64,000 nucleotides of DNA from Calonectria ilicicola (GCA_020809705.1 CP085830.1:4650001-4714000), one strand, 5' to 3'. Positions 1 through 11,240 are shown, numbered from the stretch's first letter. Translations and numbers: made by a program. The notes: a model not told the origin generated them from the sequence alone.

Positions 1-666
1 ATAGCGTGGAGTGTGGAGAGGAAAACACTAAAACCAGGTGGGATCATGCTGGTCATGATTCACTGATGTGTGGAGGATGCACTATCCAGTTTTTGTCTTG
101 TGTTTGAAGAGATGTCTATTTTAATCTGACGGCTGGGTTGAATATGCAATTAGTTGGCTCTTCGCTGTTCACTATCTGTTGGCTCTACAACCCTAAAACA
201 GGGAAACCGATCCTGTGCCCTCCCCTGCTCCTTTGCCGCGCCCCCCTCGATGCAACCACGGAGTATTTACCCTTCCATGACACGTAGGAGGGCAGGGGTT
301 TATTTATGGTGGAGCGTCCGTTCGTTAGCGAACCAAGAAGCGACCAAAGGGGACGATCCTAGTGGGCCTGCCTACGTTTCGTGTCCTAACACTGCACGAT
401 TCCCGGGGGCACAGGCGGGCGTGGCCTGAGTTAACATCGGTTGTTGATGCACGTTGGTTGTTAATATGCAAGCATCAGGAATAGAATGTCACGGTGTTGT
501 TACGTAGCCAACAGCCTGAAGCGACACCGTGGGGGACCCATCGGTCGGTCCGTCGAGAGAGGGGGATGCTGTCGCAGAAATGAATTTCTTTCGTCAACCT
601 GCAGCTTGAGGAACTTCTACTTTTTGTTGGCAATTTGTTGTCGAGAAAATATTCCCAAAAATAGCC
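1..666. other. 5' intergenic stretch, no gene seen
   Basis: Only short overlapping reading frames with no recognisable protein content are present on either strand. The last 100 bases or so would be the promoter and leader of the methyltransferase gene that begins at 667. I see no RNA gene or repeat. Confidence 0.5.
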
Positions 667-1829
667 ATGGGTGATTCTGTCCCAAACGCAGCGGCCCCAG
701 TGGCTGATTCCACGCAACCTGAGAAGACTGCTGATTCGCAGGCTATGCTAGCTCCGTCGCATTGGGAGGTGAGTCTTGATTCGATGTGTAGTGCGCGCCC
801 TATGGTTGGCAAGCTAACCTCTTCTTCGTGTAGAGCGAGCGTGCTGCTGACAACGACGACGTTGCTGATGACGGCGCTTCCTTGAGCAATGACGCCGCAA
901 GTTCAACCGCCTCTATTACTTCCAGCATTCTCGAATATAGAGTTATCAACGGTCGCACCTACCATGCGGAGCGAGGAGACGCCAATTACTGGGCCAGCAA
1001 TGATGATAGGGCCAACGAAGCGCTCGACATTATTCACCACACATCCACTCTATTGCTTGACGGGAAACTGTATGTTGCGCCTTTGGACAAAAGTGTTGCC
1101 AAAAAAGTCCTTGATGTGGGTACGGGATCGGGTATCTGGGCATTGGACTTTGCAGATGAAGAACCCCAGTCTACAGTTATAGCCACAGACATCTCACCCG
1201 TCCAGCCGTCCTTTGTGCCGCCGAATGTCACGTTTGAGATTGATGATCTCACCCAAGAGTGGACTTTTGCTGAAAACTCGTTCGATTTTGTCCATATGAG
1301 ATTTTTGTACGGAAGTGTGCCTGACTGGTATGATTTGTACGCCAAGGCATTCCGAGTCTGCAAATCTGGCGGTTGGATTGAGAGTCATGAAGGTGATCCG
1401 ATGGGCCACAGCGACGACGGGACGCTGAGAGAAGGCAGCGCGCTAGCAGAATGGGGCAAGTTCTTTTATGAGGGAGGAAAGAAGATGGGACGCATCTTTA
1501 CACCCGTCCCGGACGATTTGCAGGAGAAGGCTCTGAAAGCGGCTGGGTTTGTGGATATCCAAGTCAAAACGATCAAGGTGCCTGTTGGTGACTGGCCAAA
1601 GGACGAAAAGTTGAAGGAGATTGGATTGTTTACCCAGCTGGGCATTGAAACCGACGTGGAAGGCCATGTGTCGTTCATGGCCAACCTTCTTGATGGCTGG
1701 AGTCCCACACAGGTCAAGTTGTACTGTGCTCAACTGCGGCGTGAGCTGAGGGCCAAACAGACGCATGTTTATTACTGCCAGCGCATTGTCTGCGGCCGAA
1801 AACCTGAGTCGCCGGCGACCACGGATTGA
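667..1829 (+). CDS. LaeA-like SAM-dependent methyltransferase
   Basis: Two exons, 667-768 and 834-1829, joined over a GTGAGT...GTGTAG intron of 65 bp, give a 365-residue protein. The acidic, serine- and alanine-rich N-terminus (about residues 1-65) is low in complexity. The class I Rossmann methyltransferase fold follows. SAM-binding motif I is visible as VLDVGTGSGIWALDFA near residue 135, followed by an acidic residue in ATDISP and the motif DFVHMRFLYGS. This layout is typical of the large fungal LaeA/TAM family. Members act on unknown or small-molecule substrates, and only LaeA itself is a global regulator. There is no membrane segment or signal peptide. The start is the first ATG that splices in frame. 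The family assignment is solid. The substrate, and any link to the catabolic genes downstream, are unknown. Confidence 0.85.
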
Positions 1830-2200
1830 AAGGCCCCGACCCTGAAGATGGAAGTTAATGCACATTAAAAAACACTGCCTAAATGCAAAATAAATTTACT
1901 ATGATAATACCACAATCTTCAGGATGAACTATACCAAATCTGGACTCTTAAGAAGCCTGTGCGCTTGGGCCGAACAGGTCCATCCCATACATTCCCTAGC
2001 GATATACCCGGGTAGCTTTGAGAATACTATACAAATTCAAGACAAGTTCAACTTGAGCTATCCAAGGTTGTTCCATATCACCAAGAAATGACAGGTAATT
2101 ATTGAGAAATGATTTGAATAACAAATAACACACTAGACCGTGACTATTCTACATAAATTCGGTAGTCCGTTCCGGATTTCCACCGATAAATACTAAACTA
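1830..2200. other. intergenic stretch between convergent genes
   Basis: About 370 bases of AT-rich sequence separate the converging 3' ends of the methyltransferase and the lyase. It presumably holds both 3' untranslated regions. I see no gene. Confidence 0.5.
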
Positions 2201-3732
2201 TCAAGCATTGTGATCACCATTAATTCCATTGGTACCATTGATTCCGTTGGTACCATTCACTCCGTTGGCACCGTGGATTCCGTTGGTGCCGTTAATTCCA
2301 TTGCTTCCATTTACCTTTGCCCCAAAACCCTTGGAAACGCGCATCATATCATCGACCATTAGCTGACTAGCTCCAAAGTAGTTGGTAGGATCGCAGAGAT
2401 TCTCCAGTGCTTGGGCGTCAAAGTGAGCTGTTACCTGTTCTCGTGTCCTCAAGCATTCAAGCAACACCTGGCCAGTCTCGATTGACTCTTTGCAAGCGCT
2501 GTACACGACGTCGTGCGCGGGCTGGCGGCCAATATGAGGGGCAAGTGCCATCATGACTGCCTCTCCCACGATCAGACCATTCGTGGATAGAAGGTTTCGC
2601 TTCATGGCTCCAGTGTTGACCACAAGACCACCAAGGGCGAAGTTGGTCTGGTGCAGGGATCCAGAGGCGAGCACAAAGGCCTCTGGCAATGCCACCCATT
2701 CCAAGTGCCAAGGACCGGATGCTCGCTCAAAATCGACCACCATGGCGTCAAGTCCAAGTGACGCATTTGATCGAAGCAATTTGGACGCAGCGTAAATAAG
2801 TTCGCTAGAAATGGGGTTTCTCTTCTGGGGCATCGTTGATGAGGCTCCACGAAGAGGAACGAAGGGTTCCGAGACCTCTCCCAATTCGTTAGATGACATG
2901 CAGATCAAATCATAGGCAATCTTTCCCAGTGATCCACCAACGAGTCCAAGGTAGTTTAGAATCTCGGCGATGTTGTCTCGGGCAACATGCCAGGTAATTG
3001 GAGGGTTGCCAAGCTTGAGTTCCTCTGCCAACGCAGCCCTCACGCGCAGACCAGTATCATCATTTCCCAAAGATGCAATGGTGCCGGCGGCGCCGCCAAA
3101 TTGGACTAGTAAACATCTCTTCTCAATCTCCTGTAATCTCTCAAGGTGGCGCACAATGGCTGACAAATAAACAGCACACTTGTATCCAAAGGTGCAAGGG
3201 AGAGCATGTTGGAGGTGTGTTCGACCAGCCATGGGGGTATCGCGATATTTTTCAGATAAGGTTCTCAGAATTGAAACAAGTTCACGGAGTTGTTCTTTGA
3301 CGAGAATCAAGCCTTCCCGTATTTGCAAAACTGAAGCATCATCCATGATGTCCTGGGTAGTGGCTCCCCAGTGAATGTACTTGGCCACTTCAGGTGATGT
3401 CTTAGCAACCAGCTGCTCAACCAGGGGCAGGACAGGGTAGCCGACAATGTCAGTGTCCCTTGACAGCTTCTCCATACTGAATTGGTTAGCGCTACCAATT
3501 TCGGACCAATGTTTGATTGATTTACTTACTCAATCTCCACAGAAAGAACTGCGTTTGTCAGACTGTCTCCAACTGCCGGGGGAATGACGCCAGTCTTGGA
3601 CTGGGCCCTTGCGAGGGCTGCTTCAACCTCAATCATTCGCCGCACATAGGCGGTATCCGAGAAGACATCTCGCATTGACTGTATTCCGAAAAGATTTCGG
3701 AAGACGCGCGAGTCCAGTGCTGAAACAGACAT
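2201..3732 (-). CDS. fumarase/aspartase-superfamily lyase, 3-carboxymuconate cycloisomerase-like
   Basis: Exon 1 is 3732-3530 and exon 2 is 3476-2201, with an intron GTAAGT...TTCAG of 53 bp; the product has 492 residues. The superfamily signature GASSTMPQKRNP, which carries the catalytic serine loop, is intact. So are the GRTHLQHALP and GATTQDIMDD segments typical of adenylosuccinate lyase and bacterial-type 3-carboxy-cis,cis-muconate cycloisomerase (CMLE). CMLE closes the ring-cleavage product of protocatechuate in the beta-ketoadipate pathway. Adenylosuccinate lyase acts in purine synthesis, but that housekeeping role is unlikely beside catabolic genes. The C-terminus ends in eleven NGx-type tripeptides. 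The gene is divergent from a Zn2Cys6 regulator with 339 bp between them. Superfamily certain, CMLE role inferred from context. Confidence 0.8.
2213..2311 (-). repeat. in-frame Asn-Gly-x tripeptide repeat
   Basis: Eleven 9-bp units encode NGS, NGI, NGT, NGI, HGA, NGV, NGT, NGI, NGT, NGI and NGD at the C-terminus of the lyase. The tail lies outside the conserved fold and is likely disordered. Confidence 0.9.
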
Positions 3733-4071
3733 TGTGAGGATGGCTTAGAGGCTCTTGTCCAAGTAATGATACGGTATCGAATCAGAAGAAAGGTCAATTG
3801 ATTTATAGAAGCAAGAAATAACGCGTCAGACAATGATGGGTGTCGTTCCAACCATTCGTCATGGTGGATAGCGGAATAAGGTCTTATTCCGATAGCTATT
3901 GGCGCAATAAGAAGCTATTCCGCTCTAGGCGCATTAGGCTCGTGTAGAATTTCTCCACACCTGAGGGGGATTCTCTCCACTGCTCCACTGTCCTGAGCTC
4001 GGAATCTGGGGCAACTGACCTGACTTTAACCTGTCACGTCGGAATAAGGAAACGGTGCGGCGAATGTTGCC
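3733..4071. promoter_or_regulatory. shared divergent promoter of lyase and Zn2Cys6 regulator
   Basis: 339 bp separate two divergent start codons, so both genes are probably controlled from here. It holds a perfect inverted repeat at 3872-3891, a degenerate second copy just to the right (about 3903-3922) and a lone half-site CGGAATAAGG near 4040. Confidence 0.65.
3872..3891. promoter_or_regulatory. perfect 20-bp inverted repeat, candidate operator
   Basis: CGGAATAAGGTCTTATTCCG is a perfect palindrome: CGG and CCG ends spaced by 14 bp, as Zn2Cys6 dimers often bind. It also resembles the known quinate-activator site (GGRTAARYRYTTATCC) of Neurospora/Aspergillus, apart from an extra A in each arm. 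Confidence 0.6.
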
Positions 4072-6420
4072 ATGAACTCTGCTACGTTGCCTCCTCCAAT
4101 GGGAGCGGGCCAAGTCTGGTGAGATTTTGCGCATACTCTTGCAGGTGAAAACGTGAACCCTGACATGGTAGCAGTGATCGTTGCCGAGAGTAGGTGACGC
4201 CGGTGCGAGGTGCATACATCAGTAAATTTACTGTGCTGAAAAGTTTTCTTTCATAGGAGAAGGAGGAAATGTGACGGCGGTGTTCCAAAGGTTTGTGTTG
4301 CATGATTATACTCTGGCTCTTACACCACTTTTGCCTGCAATTCCACCAGATCTTATTGCTAACTGGAGCAGTGCGGCAGCTGCACATCCGCCAATGTTCC
4401 CTGCGTTGTCTCGGCCAAGTTGAAGCGAAAAGTGAAAATACGCGGCTTCCAGTCAGCGCCAGACGCCGAAATTTCGCGACTTCGGGCAGAAAATGAAGAT
4501 CTCAAAGCGACACTACAATCTGAGCGAGAGGTGATGGCGTCGCTGAAGCGGCGCATTGAGGAATTGACCCAACTATCGCCCGCTGTCTCAGAATCCTTGA
4601 TGCTCCGAGCCAGCTCCAACGCAGCATCAACTGATACTTCAGGCCATGTTGTAAAGCACATGGGAAGGCTGGTACTTGACTCTGAGGGATTCGAGAGATT
4701 TGCTGGTTCCACCACAGGCGTACACTTTCTATTGTCAGTCCAGCAATCCCTCCACCAAAAGGGAATTATACGCGATCGCTTTCCAGAAAGTTGCTACCGC
4801 CTGCATTTACTTTCACCAGTATCAGACTCTTGGTTGCAGTCAACGTCGTGGTTGTCTTCCCGACAGAACAGCCAAGAATTCTTGATCGAACTGAAAGCTG
4901 CACTCGATCGACCCATCAGCTTCTATGTACGACAAATATCTTTGTTTCAAAAGGCCTGGCATGCTCTATGCCCACTAGTTGCCGAGTCAGACCTAATAAG
5001 GCATGTACTCGAAGCACAGAGTGCGCTCCGAAGCGGCGCTAGTCTTGAGTGCTTTGGACATTGCTTCCAAATGCTCGCAATTCTGTTGATTAATGCATCG
5101 ACGATTGGAAATGACAACTTGGACCGATCAGAGATTAACAGATACTCAAAGCTGGTTCGCATCATCTCATCTCATTTAGCGGCGCTGGCAGACCTCACAA
5201 GCCTGATAGGTCTCGCTCTGGTGTCATTCTACTTCCAACTCAGTGGGAAAATTCTTTTGATGCCGCAGATGAATGGAATACTAGTGCGGACTGCACAGTT
5301 ACTCGGACTACACCGCCATCACCGGCGATTCAGATTCAATGCTGGACACATAGAAATAAGGAACAGGCTGTGGTGGTACATTTTTATCTATGACAAGTAT
5401 GTCTCAGTCCCTGTTTTTTTTCGCAAGACTTACTTACAGTAGGAAACTAGGATCACTTCGATTACTCTTGGCTTACCGCAGCTGATTCAAGACATGGATG
5501 TGGATGCCGACTTGCCCACCGACTGCGAACTCGAAGAAATAGAAACATCTCACATCTCGTTTCCCTTACCAGGCGAAACAACCAGGATTTCGGGATTTTT
5601 GGCCACGATAGCTCTCAGTCGAATATGGGCCGACGCCTTAGAGCTTCTGTATACCACCACTCGCCGGCGACAAGGAGTCGAAAAAATCTCCAAGCTTCAT
5701 CAAGACCTACTAAATTGGCGGAATCAATTCCAACCGTACCAGGGTGAATTGGACGGCCACAGTAATATGTCAAGTCAAGAACCGTCCCAAATGTGGCTGG
5801 ATGTCATGAATCACTACACTATGCTGTTAATTCACCGTCCAGGATTAACATTTGACGAGTCAACCCCGCCGTTTAAAGATAATCTAACGTATTGTATGCT
5901 TGCATGCTCTGGAATCATAAGACTGTTCTCCTCCCCCAGAATCGAAACCAGCATACTGGGAATTATGCCGCTAGGGCCTGGCGTCCTACTTCATTGTGGT
6001 CTTGTGTTGATTTATGCATCAACTGTTGACAATGACCACCTGGCCCAATCACCTTTGGGCGACATAAATCAGCAATCCAGTCTTAATGCGGTCAAATGTG
6101 CCATCGATGCACTTTCGCGATATAAATCTCGCCACGAATATCAAATCAGACCTGCAAATGGAACCGAGGAAGCCCCGCAGCCCTTCATGGTTGCAATTGC
6201 AGACGCTTGCCAGTTACTACAATATCTGAGCCAAGGGACACTAAGCCAAATGGCAGATGGAGGCGTAAATATGGATGAGCCGCTGGATGCCTCACTACAG
6301 GCCTCAAATTTAGCTTCCAATAGTCTTTGGTTTGACATCGCCTCTTTAGAGGTTGGCCATGAAGTGGGAGGTCTAGAGACGCTGAACCAATTGGATTTGA
6401 TAGATTGGATGGACTTTTGA
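4072..6420 (+). CDS. Zn2Cys6 transcription factor with fungal middle homology region
   Basis: Five exons: 4072-4118, 4175-4189, 4257-4290, 4372-5396 and 5451-6420; 696 residues. The binuclear zinc cluster is split over four exons, one only 15 nt long. When spliced it has perfect C-x2-C-x6-C-x6-C-x2-C-x6-C spacing (Cys16, 19, 26, 33, 36, 43), which strongly supports the exon calls. A basic linker and a leucine/glutamate-rich coiled coil for dimerisation follow, then a fungal-specific transcription factor domain ending near ITSITLGLPQLIQD. It is divergent from the lyase gene and next to the quinate-type genes, so it is probably their local activator. It is not built like QutA/QA-1F, which carry dehydroquinate synthase-like domains. 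The family is certain. The target genes are inferred. Confidence 0.85.
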
Positions 6421-6687
6421 CACAGTTTGCAGAGTTGTGGGAGTTCAAAATTGGCAGCCAGCTGCCAACAGTCACTAGTGCAACGATGTGGGCATTTTGA
6501 GCTGGCAACCAATTGTCGACAAACTTTTGGATTGCAACCAGAATTCTCTGAAATATTTTATCACTTTTGCTGCTGTTATTACCCGCTCCTCATCTTCTCC
6601 AACACCCATCTTCGCGGCAATCTGCATACGCTAGTAGGAGAGAGAGCAAGTATTTCGCCTCATCCCCAACCAAATCAGTTTCTAACC

Positions 6688-7344
6688 ATGATAGTGGCTA
6701 CTTTCAACATCAACTGTGGTCGCGAGGGTCGCATCCGCCGTACCCGCCGTCGTCGTGACCGTGGTGGTTCTCGCGACATCTGCCAAATGGTAAGTCAATC
6801 ATCTCTCATGTTTACCATCTTGGTGGTTCTGACATGTTCCGAGTGCACCGAGATTGGCCATACGGCTCAGAGATGCCCCCAACTCCTCCTCCAGTGGCTG
6901 CAAGGTGCTCGGCCCGCCCAGCTCACCAGCGTTGACCAGCCCGCCAATTTGACTATTTTGGACCAGCTCGCCCAGATTCAGCCTGCTTTCCCTCAGCCGG
7001 GCCGACCGATGCTACTGACCCAGTCCGCCCAATCCGCCCAGCCTGCTCACCCTGCCCAGCCTACTCAGCTGTTCCAACCTGCTCTTGCAGCCCTCTTGAC
7101 CCAACTATCCCAAATCAAACCGGCTCAGCCAGCCATTTCCAGCCAAAACCCGGCGGATCGAGTCGCTGAGGCTAAAAGAAAGGCGGCTGAGGCGAGAAAG
7201 AATGCTGAGTTGGCCAAGGAGGCTGCTGATAAGGCTATCAAGGAGGCCAAGCAAGCCGAGGATGAGGCCAAAAAGACTGAGAAGGACAAGAAGGACGATG
7301 GCAATGGGAGTGATAGTTCAAGCGACAGTGATGATGATTTCTAA
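6688..7344 (+). CDS. zinc-knuckle (CCHC) protein with Pro/Gln/Ala-rich and charged tail
   Basis: Exons 6688-6789 and 6844-7344 give 200 residues. The splice recreates a CCHC knuckle C-x2-C-x4-H-x4-C (CQM|CTEIGHTAQRC), matching the uninterrupted knuckle of the downstream paralogue. An Arg-rich patch precedes the knuckle, as in nucleic-acid-binding proteins. After it comes a Gln/Pro/Ala-rich stretch with repeated QPA/QSA units, an Ala/Lys/Glu helix and an acidic Ser/Asp C-terminus. Function is unknown. RNA or DNA binding is the usual role of such knuckles. The intron is chosen because both its boundaries restore the motif. Confidence 0.6.
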   Translation: MIVATFNINCGREGRIRRTRRRRDRGGSRDICQMVSQSSLMFTILVVLTCSECTEIGHTAQRCPQLLLQWLQGARPAQLTSVDQPANLTILDQLAQIQPAFPQPGRPMLLTQSAQSAQPAHPAQPTQLFQPALAALLTQLSQIKPAQPAISSQNPADRVAEAKRKAAEARKNAELAKEAADKAIKEAKQAEDEAKKTEKDKKDDGNGSDSSSDSDDDF

Positions 7345-8014
7345 GGGGATTGGGATGAACACGGGGATGTGCGAGGGTCTTGAGGAGTTTCAAGACTCCA
7401 TCAAGTTTTAGCCCGCACCAGAGTTTTGGTAATGACTGATAACTGTGCCCCTTATGGTTCAACGTTGGTGCGACTCTTTTTGTTCACGCTCTGTCTGTAC
7501 TGGTTTTCTAACCAAAAGTCAAATGCGGACTTATCGCCCCAGATCGCAGTCCCTGGGGACCCTTAGACAACAGAAATGACACTTGTTTGTTTGCTTATGA
7601 CAGCTTGCCCTCAGTACGAAGGTCATGTTTTGAGGTCTTGGGAAGTGAGGGCTGTCAGTGGTCAAAAATCGCCAGCGCAACCTCGTCACTGTTCCAAATG
7701 TTTGCCCAAGTCACATGAGGGAAACCTGCAAAGCATTTTGCAGACTTTTTAACCTGTTCGTCATTCTTCATCACACATACCCAAGTAATTTACCTCCTCT
7801 CAACTCATTTGCCCGAATTTTGGTGACTCCTAAGGCCTCTGTTCTACGGCTGTTCCCTTGACTTCCTTACGCCATCTTCTTGTCTTCTGTCGAAGGCGTC
7901 TTGCAGCCATTGACATCCGCCAAGTACTGGTCAGTATTTTGCCAATTCCCCAAGCTCATGAGTCTTCAAGACTCTCTCTCTCTAACTGCAATAGTGCCCG
8001 CTTATTCCTTTGCT
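7345..8014. other. intergenic stretch between tandem zinc-knuckle genes
   Basis: About 670 bases with no convincing reading frame. A frame open from about 7880 into the next gene is upstream of its likely ATG. Otherwise I see nothing here but promoter/terminator space. Confidence 0.4.
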
Positions 8015-8575
8015 ATGAGTGAAGAGGGGGGTAGCCGCAGTTGTGGCAGTCGCCATGTAGGCCAAGCTAGCTCTGGTGGGCATAGAAACCATGAGCTCTC
8101 TCGAGTCATCTGCTTTAAATGCAACGAGATGGGTCACAAGGCTCATGCGTGTCCCCGACAGCTCGCGCCCGTTCAGTTCAACTCGCCACGTTCAGCTCAT
8201 CCAGCAATTCACCCGACCCAGGTCGCCCAGCCTGCCCTCGTGGCTCTTGTCGCCCATGTAGTCTTTGTGACTCGGCCCAGCCTCTTTCAGCTAATCATTT
8301 TTGTTTTATTCACACAATTCGCCTGCTTTAAGTTGCTCGGGCGACTAGATCAACGCGACCAATACCCGGCCACTCGAGCAGCCAAGGCGGGTAAGAACGC
8401 CAAGAAGAACGCCAAGAAGAACGCTAAAAAGAATGCCAAGAAGAATGCCAAGAGGGAGGCTGAAAAGATGGGCGAGAAGTCTACTCAGAAGGCTAAGTCG
8501 GATGATAGGGATCGGGATGGAAACATGAATTTGGGTTCTGGGAAGCCTGTGGATTTGATCGGCTTTGAGAATTAA
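8015..8575 (+). CDS. zinc-knuckle (CCHC) protein with Lys-Asn-Ala repeats
   Basis: A 186-residue open frame from the ATG at 8015. It holds one CCHC knuckle (CFKCNEMGHKAHAC), a Gln/Pro/Ala-rich region with a short hydrophobic run, five tandem KNAK units and a basic/acidic tail. It is the tandem paralogue of the gene at 6688-7344, with the same order of parts but diverged sequence. An in-frame upstream extension to about 7880 exists; I prefer the ATG just before the MSEEGG segment. Function is unknown; nucleic-acid binding is likely. Confidence 0.55.
   Translation: MSEEGGSRSCGSRHVGQASSGGHRNHELSRVICFKCNEMGHKAHACPRQLAPVQFNSPRSAHPAIHPTQVAQPALVALVAHVVFVTRPSLFQLIIFVLFTQFACFKLLGRLDQRDQYPATRAAKAGKNAKKNAKKNAKKNAKKNAKREAEKMGEKSTQKAKSDDRDRDGNMNLGSGKPVDLIGFEN
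8392..8452 (+). repeat. tandem 12-bp repeat coding Lys-Asn-Ala-Lys
   Basis: Five near-identical units of AAGAACGCCAAG type inside the second zinc-knuckle gene; copies differ by silent changes (AAC/AAT, GCC/GCT). Confidence 0.85.
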
Positions 8576-8715
8576 TGGCGGGCATTTTAAAGAAGGGTTA
8601 CGGGTGATTGCTTTGCTTTCCTCTTCTTTTTTACACCCTCAGTCGGTCAGCTGGGGACGTTCCTGACCCATAAATATTGCAACACGAATTAAATGAAACA
8701 CTTGGGTTAATTTCA

Positions 8716-8941
8716 TGGATTTGTGAAAGGTTCCAAACGACCTCGTATAGCCATTTGGTCTTACTATCTGTTTTCATTTATTTATCGATTGTTAATATCA
8801 CTTCATGCCCTAGCCTGGAGTGCAACGATGAAGCCCTGGGCTGAGCTGCTGAGTAAGGCTAAGAAGTACAAGAACAAGACAATATTTGCGACATCGATAA
8901 TGAGAATGATGGCGTCGATTCCTCCAATGGAAACATGAATT
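8716..8941 (+). pseudogene. possible decayed third copy of the zinc-knuckle gene 3' end
   Basis: A lysine-rich segment (around 8850-8880) followed, after a frame change, by an acidic Asp/Asn-rich stretch ending in NGNMN and a stop. This resembles the DRDGNMN end of the 8015-8575 gene. The word TGGAAACATGAATT occurs in both (8519 and 8928). No knuckle is found. Weak call based on a short match. Confidence 0.3.
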
Positions 8942-9482
8942 GAACTTGACTGTCTAGAATACCTCACATGCTGGTTCCAGAGATGATTGATCACCCACCA
9001 GACTGCAGAACAATTTCTTTCGCCCGCCTCCGGCCTAAGCTCAGAAGATTTTTACCAGATTTCTGGATACCTGTGGATCCATGCGATAGGAACCGTAAGA
9101 TGAACCAAGGTCTGCACGTCATGGGTTGTTTTCTCATGGATTACGAGGGTGGAAGTGGATCTTGTTGAACGGAGGAGCGCAATTTAGGTGGCACACCGCT
9201 GGCGGGATAGCAGCTATTCCGCCGCTAACACCCCTATTCCAGAAACCCCGACACGGACCATCAGACCAGGTCCGCCAAGAAACCGTGGGGTCCGGGGTCT
9301 GGGGTCCGGGGTTAGATAGCCAGAAAAGATACAAATTCTCGGCGTTCCTTGGCAAGAAGAGCCTCACATCTAGGTGCATAACCCTTCCTCGAATCTGTCA
9401 AGGCCTCATTTATTTGATACCTGATTCCAGAGCCTTTTTTCCTTTCTTTTTTCAATTCACCTCGTTCCATACTGTTGTCATC
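8942..9482. promoter_or_regulatory. upstream region of the MFS transporter
   Basis: Gene-free stretch leading to the transporter start at 9483. It includes the inverted repeat at 9203-9221 and a pyrimidine-rich run just before the ATG (about 9435-9480), common in fungal promoters. Confidence 0.5.
9203..9221. promoter_or_regulatory. 19-bp inverted repeat, candidate operator
   Basis: CGGGATAGCAGCTATTCCG: CGG and CCG ends 13 bp apart with nearly complementary arms (one G/A difference). Two further bases pair on each side. It lies 262 bp before the transporter ATG and resembles the site at 3872-3891. Confidence 0.55.
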
Positions 9483-11240
9483 ATGGGCTCCCCCGACCAA
9501 GCCTCCTTCATGGGGTTTCGTGGAAGCCGTCTGACAGCAGCTCAGCTTCTTCTTGTTATGCTCCCTGCTTACGTATTATTTGGATACAACCAGTCAAATC
9601 TCGGAGCGCTTCTTGGTCTTAAAGACTGGTCCGAGACATTCCCTCGAATCGATAAAACATACACAACAGGGGCCCAAAAAGAGAACAACAGCACCGTGGC
9701 GGGAGTCGTCAATGCCGTGTTCACTCTTGGAGCATTGCCAGGATGTCTCTCCTGTAGCTACACAGCAGATAGATTTGGTCGTCGGCCCGTTATTTTCGTG
9801 GGTGCTTTGCTTACATTGATTGGTGAAGCTCTGGAAGCATCAGCCTTCTCCCTCGCCCAACTTGTGATTGGACGACTGATCTTGGGAGTTGGCGTTGGAA
9901 TGCTGAGCGGCGTCGTTCCTTCTTGGCAATCTGAATCATCGAAGGCGAAGAACAGAGGGCGAGATGTTGTTCTTCTGGGACTCTTCATCTCCCTCGGATA
10001 TGTACTTCAAGCATGGATCAACCTGGGCTTCTACCAGTTCAAGACCGGGCCTGTTACCTGGCGACCTGCAGTAGCACTTCCAATTTTCTTCTCTCTGCTA
10101 CTCATGGGATCCATCTTCTTCATGCCCGAGTCGCCGCGATGGCTTATGCGCCAAAACAGAGTCACCGAAGCCAGGTATACACTTGCTGCACTCAAAGACA
10201 CAGACCTCGTCGCTACAGAAGTAGAGATGGAAATAACCGCAATGGAGAGATCGCTAGAGGAAAATACTCAAAAGTCGGCCTCACTACTTGATCTGCTCAA
10301 GAATGGTGAAGATAGGCTGCCGTACCGTTTTGGCATTTGTGTTCTACTCCAGTTTTTCCAACAAATGTCAGGAGGCAACCTAATTTCTGTCTATTCAACA
10401 ATCATCTTTGAAGATGGTCTTGGTCTCGATGCTCAGACAGCCCGCATTCTCTCTGGCGCCACCCTTACCTGGAAGTTCTTGTCATGCTTTGTGTCTTTCC
10501 TCACCATTGATCGTCTCGGCAGACGTCTTGCTTTAATGGTCAGTGGAACAGGAATGGCCTGCTGCATGTTGGGTCTTGCAGTCGCTACCTCGTTCCCAAA
10601 AAGCAACTTCCCAGCCCAGGTCATCAGTGTCCTGTTTGTGTTCCTATTCAACTTCTTCATCCCCATTGGCTTTCTAGGGGCGAACTTCCTATACTGTACA
10701 GAGGTTGCACCCTTGAGACTTCGAGTCGCAATGAGCTCCATTTCGACAGCTAATCACTGGTTATGGTAAGTGCATGCACGTCCCTGAATCATTATGATGC
10801 TTCCTTGCGTGGCTGTTTCAGATCTGTCTCTCGAAGGAGGGAACCCACGTCTTCACACACACACACACACATGCATATCTCCAGCTCGATTTAATTAATC
10901 TAACATAAAATACAGGAATTTCGTCGTGACCATGATCACGCCAATTGCGGTCCAAAGCATTGGATACAAGTACTACATTGTTTATGCTTGCATCGGTTTC
11001 TGTATCCCTCTTTCTGTTTATTTCCTATACCCCGAGGTACGTATTCCAACAACACGATGACAAATATATACTTACATAAGAAAATAGACTATGGGAATGA
11101 GCCTAGAGGATATTGATCTAATTTTCCGCCAGAGCCCGTCTATTTTGAAGACTGTGAGCTATGCTCGGACCCGCCCTCGTCTTGTAACCGAGTCCGAGGT
11201 TTCGGGGGATAAGGCGACTGTCCAGCATGGAGAAGCTTAG
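9483..11240 (+). CDS. MFS sugar-porter family transporter
   Basis: Exons 9483-10765, 10916-11036 and 11088-11240; 518 residues with twelve hydrophobic segments expected. Sugar-porter signatures are present: DRFGRRP after TM2, PESPRWLM after TM6, QFFQQMSGGN at TM7, and DRLGRRL in the second half. The first intron (150 bp) is unusually long for this window and holds a CA repeat. The protein would sit in the plasma membrane and import a sugar or sugar-like acid. Being inside a quinate-type locus, quinate, shikimate or a related cyclitol acid is a fair guess. Its 5' region has one of the shared inverted repeats. Family certain, substrate inferred. Confidence 0.9.
10854..10870. repeat. CA dinucleotide microsatellite
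   Basis: Run of CA units inside the first intron of the transporter gene; likely length-variable. Confidence 0.8.
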
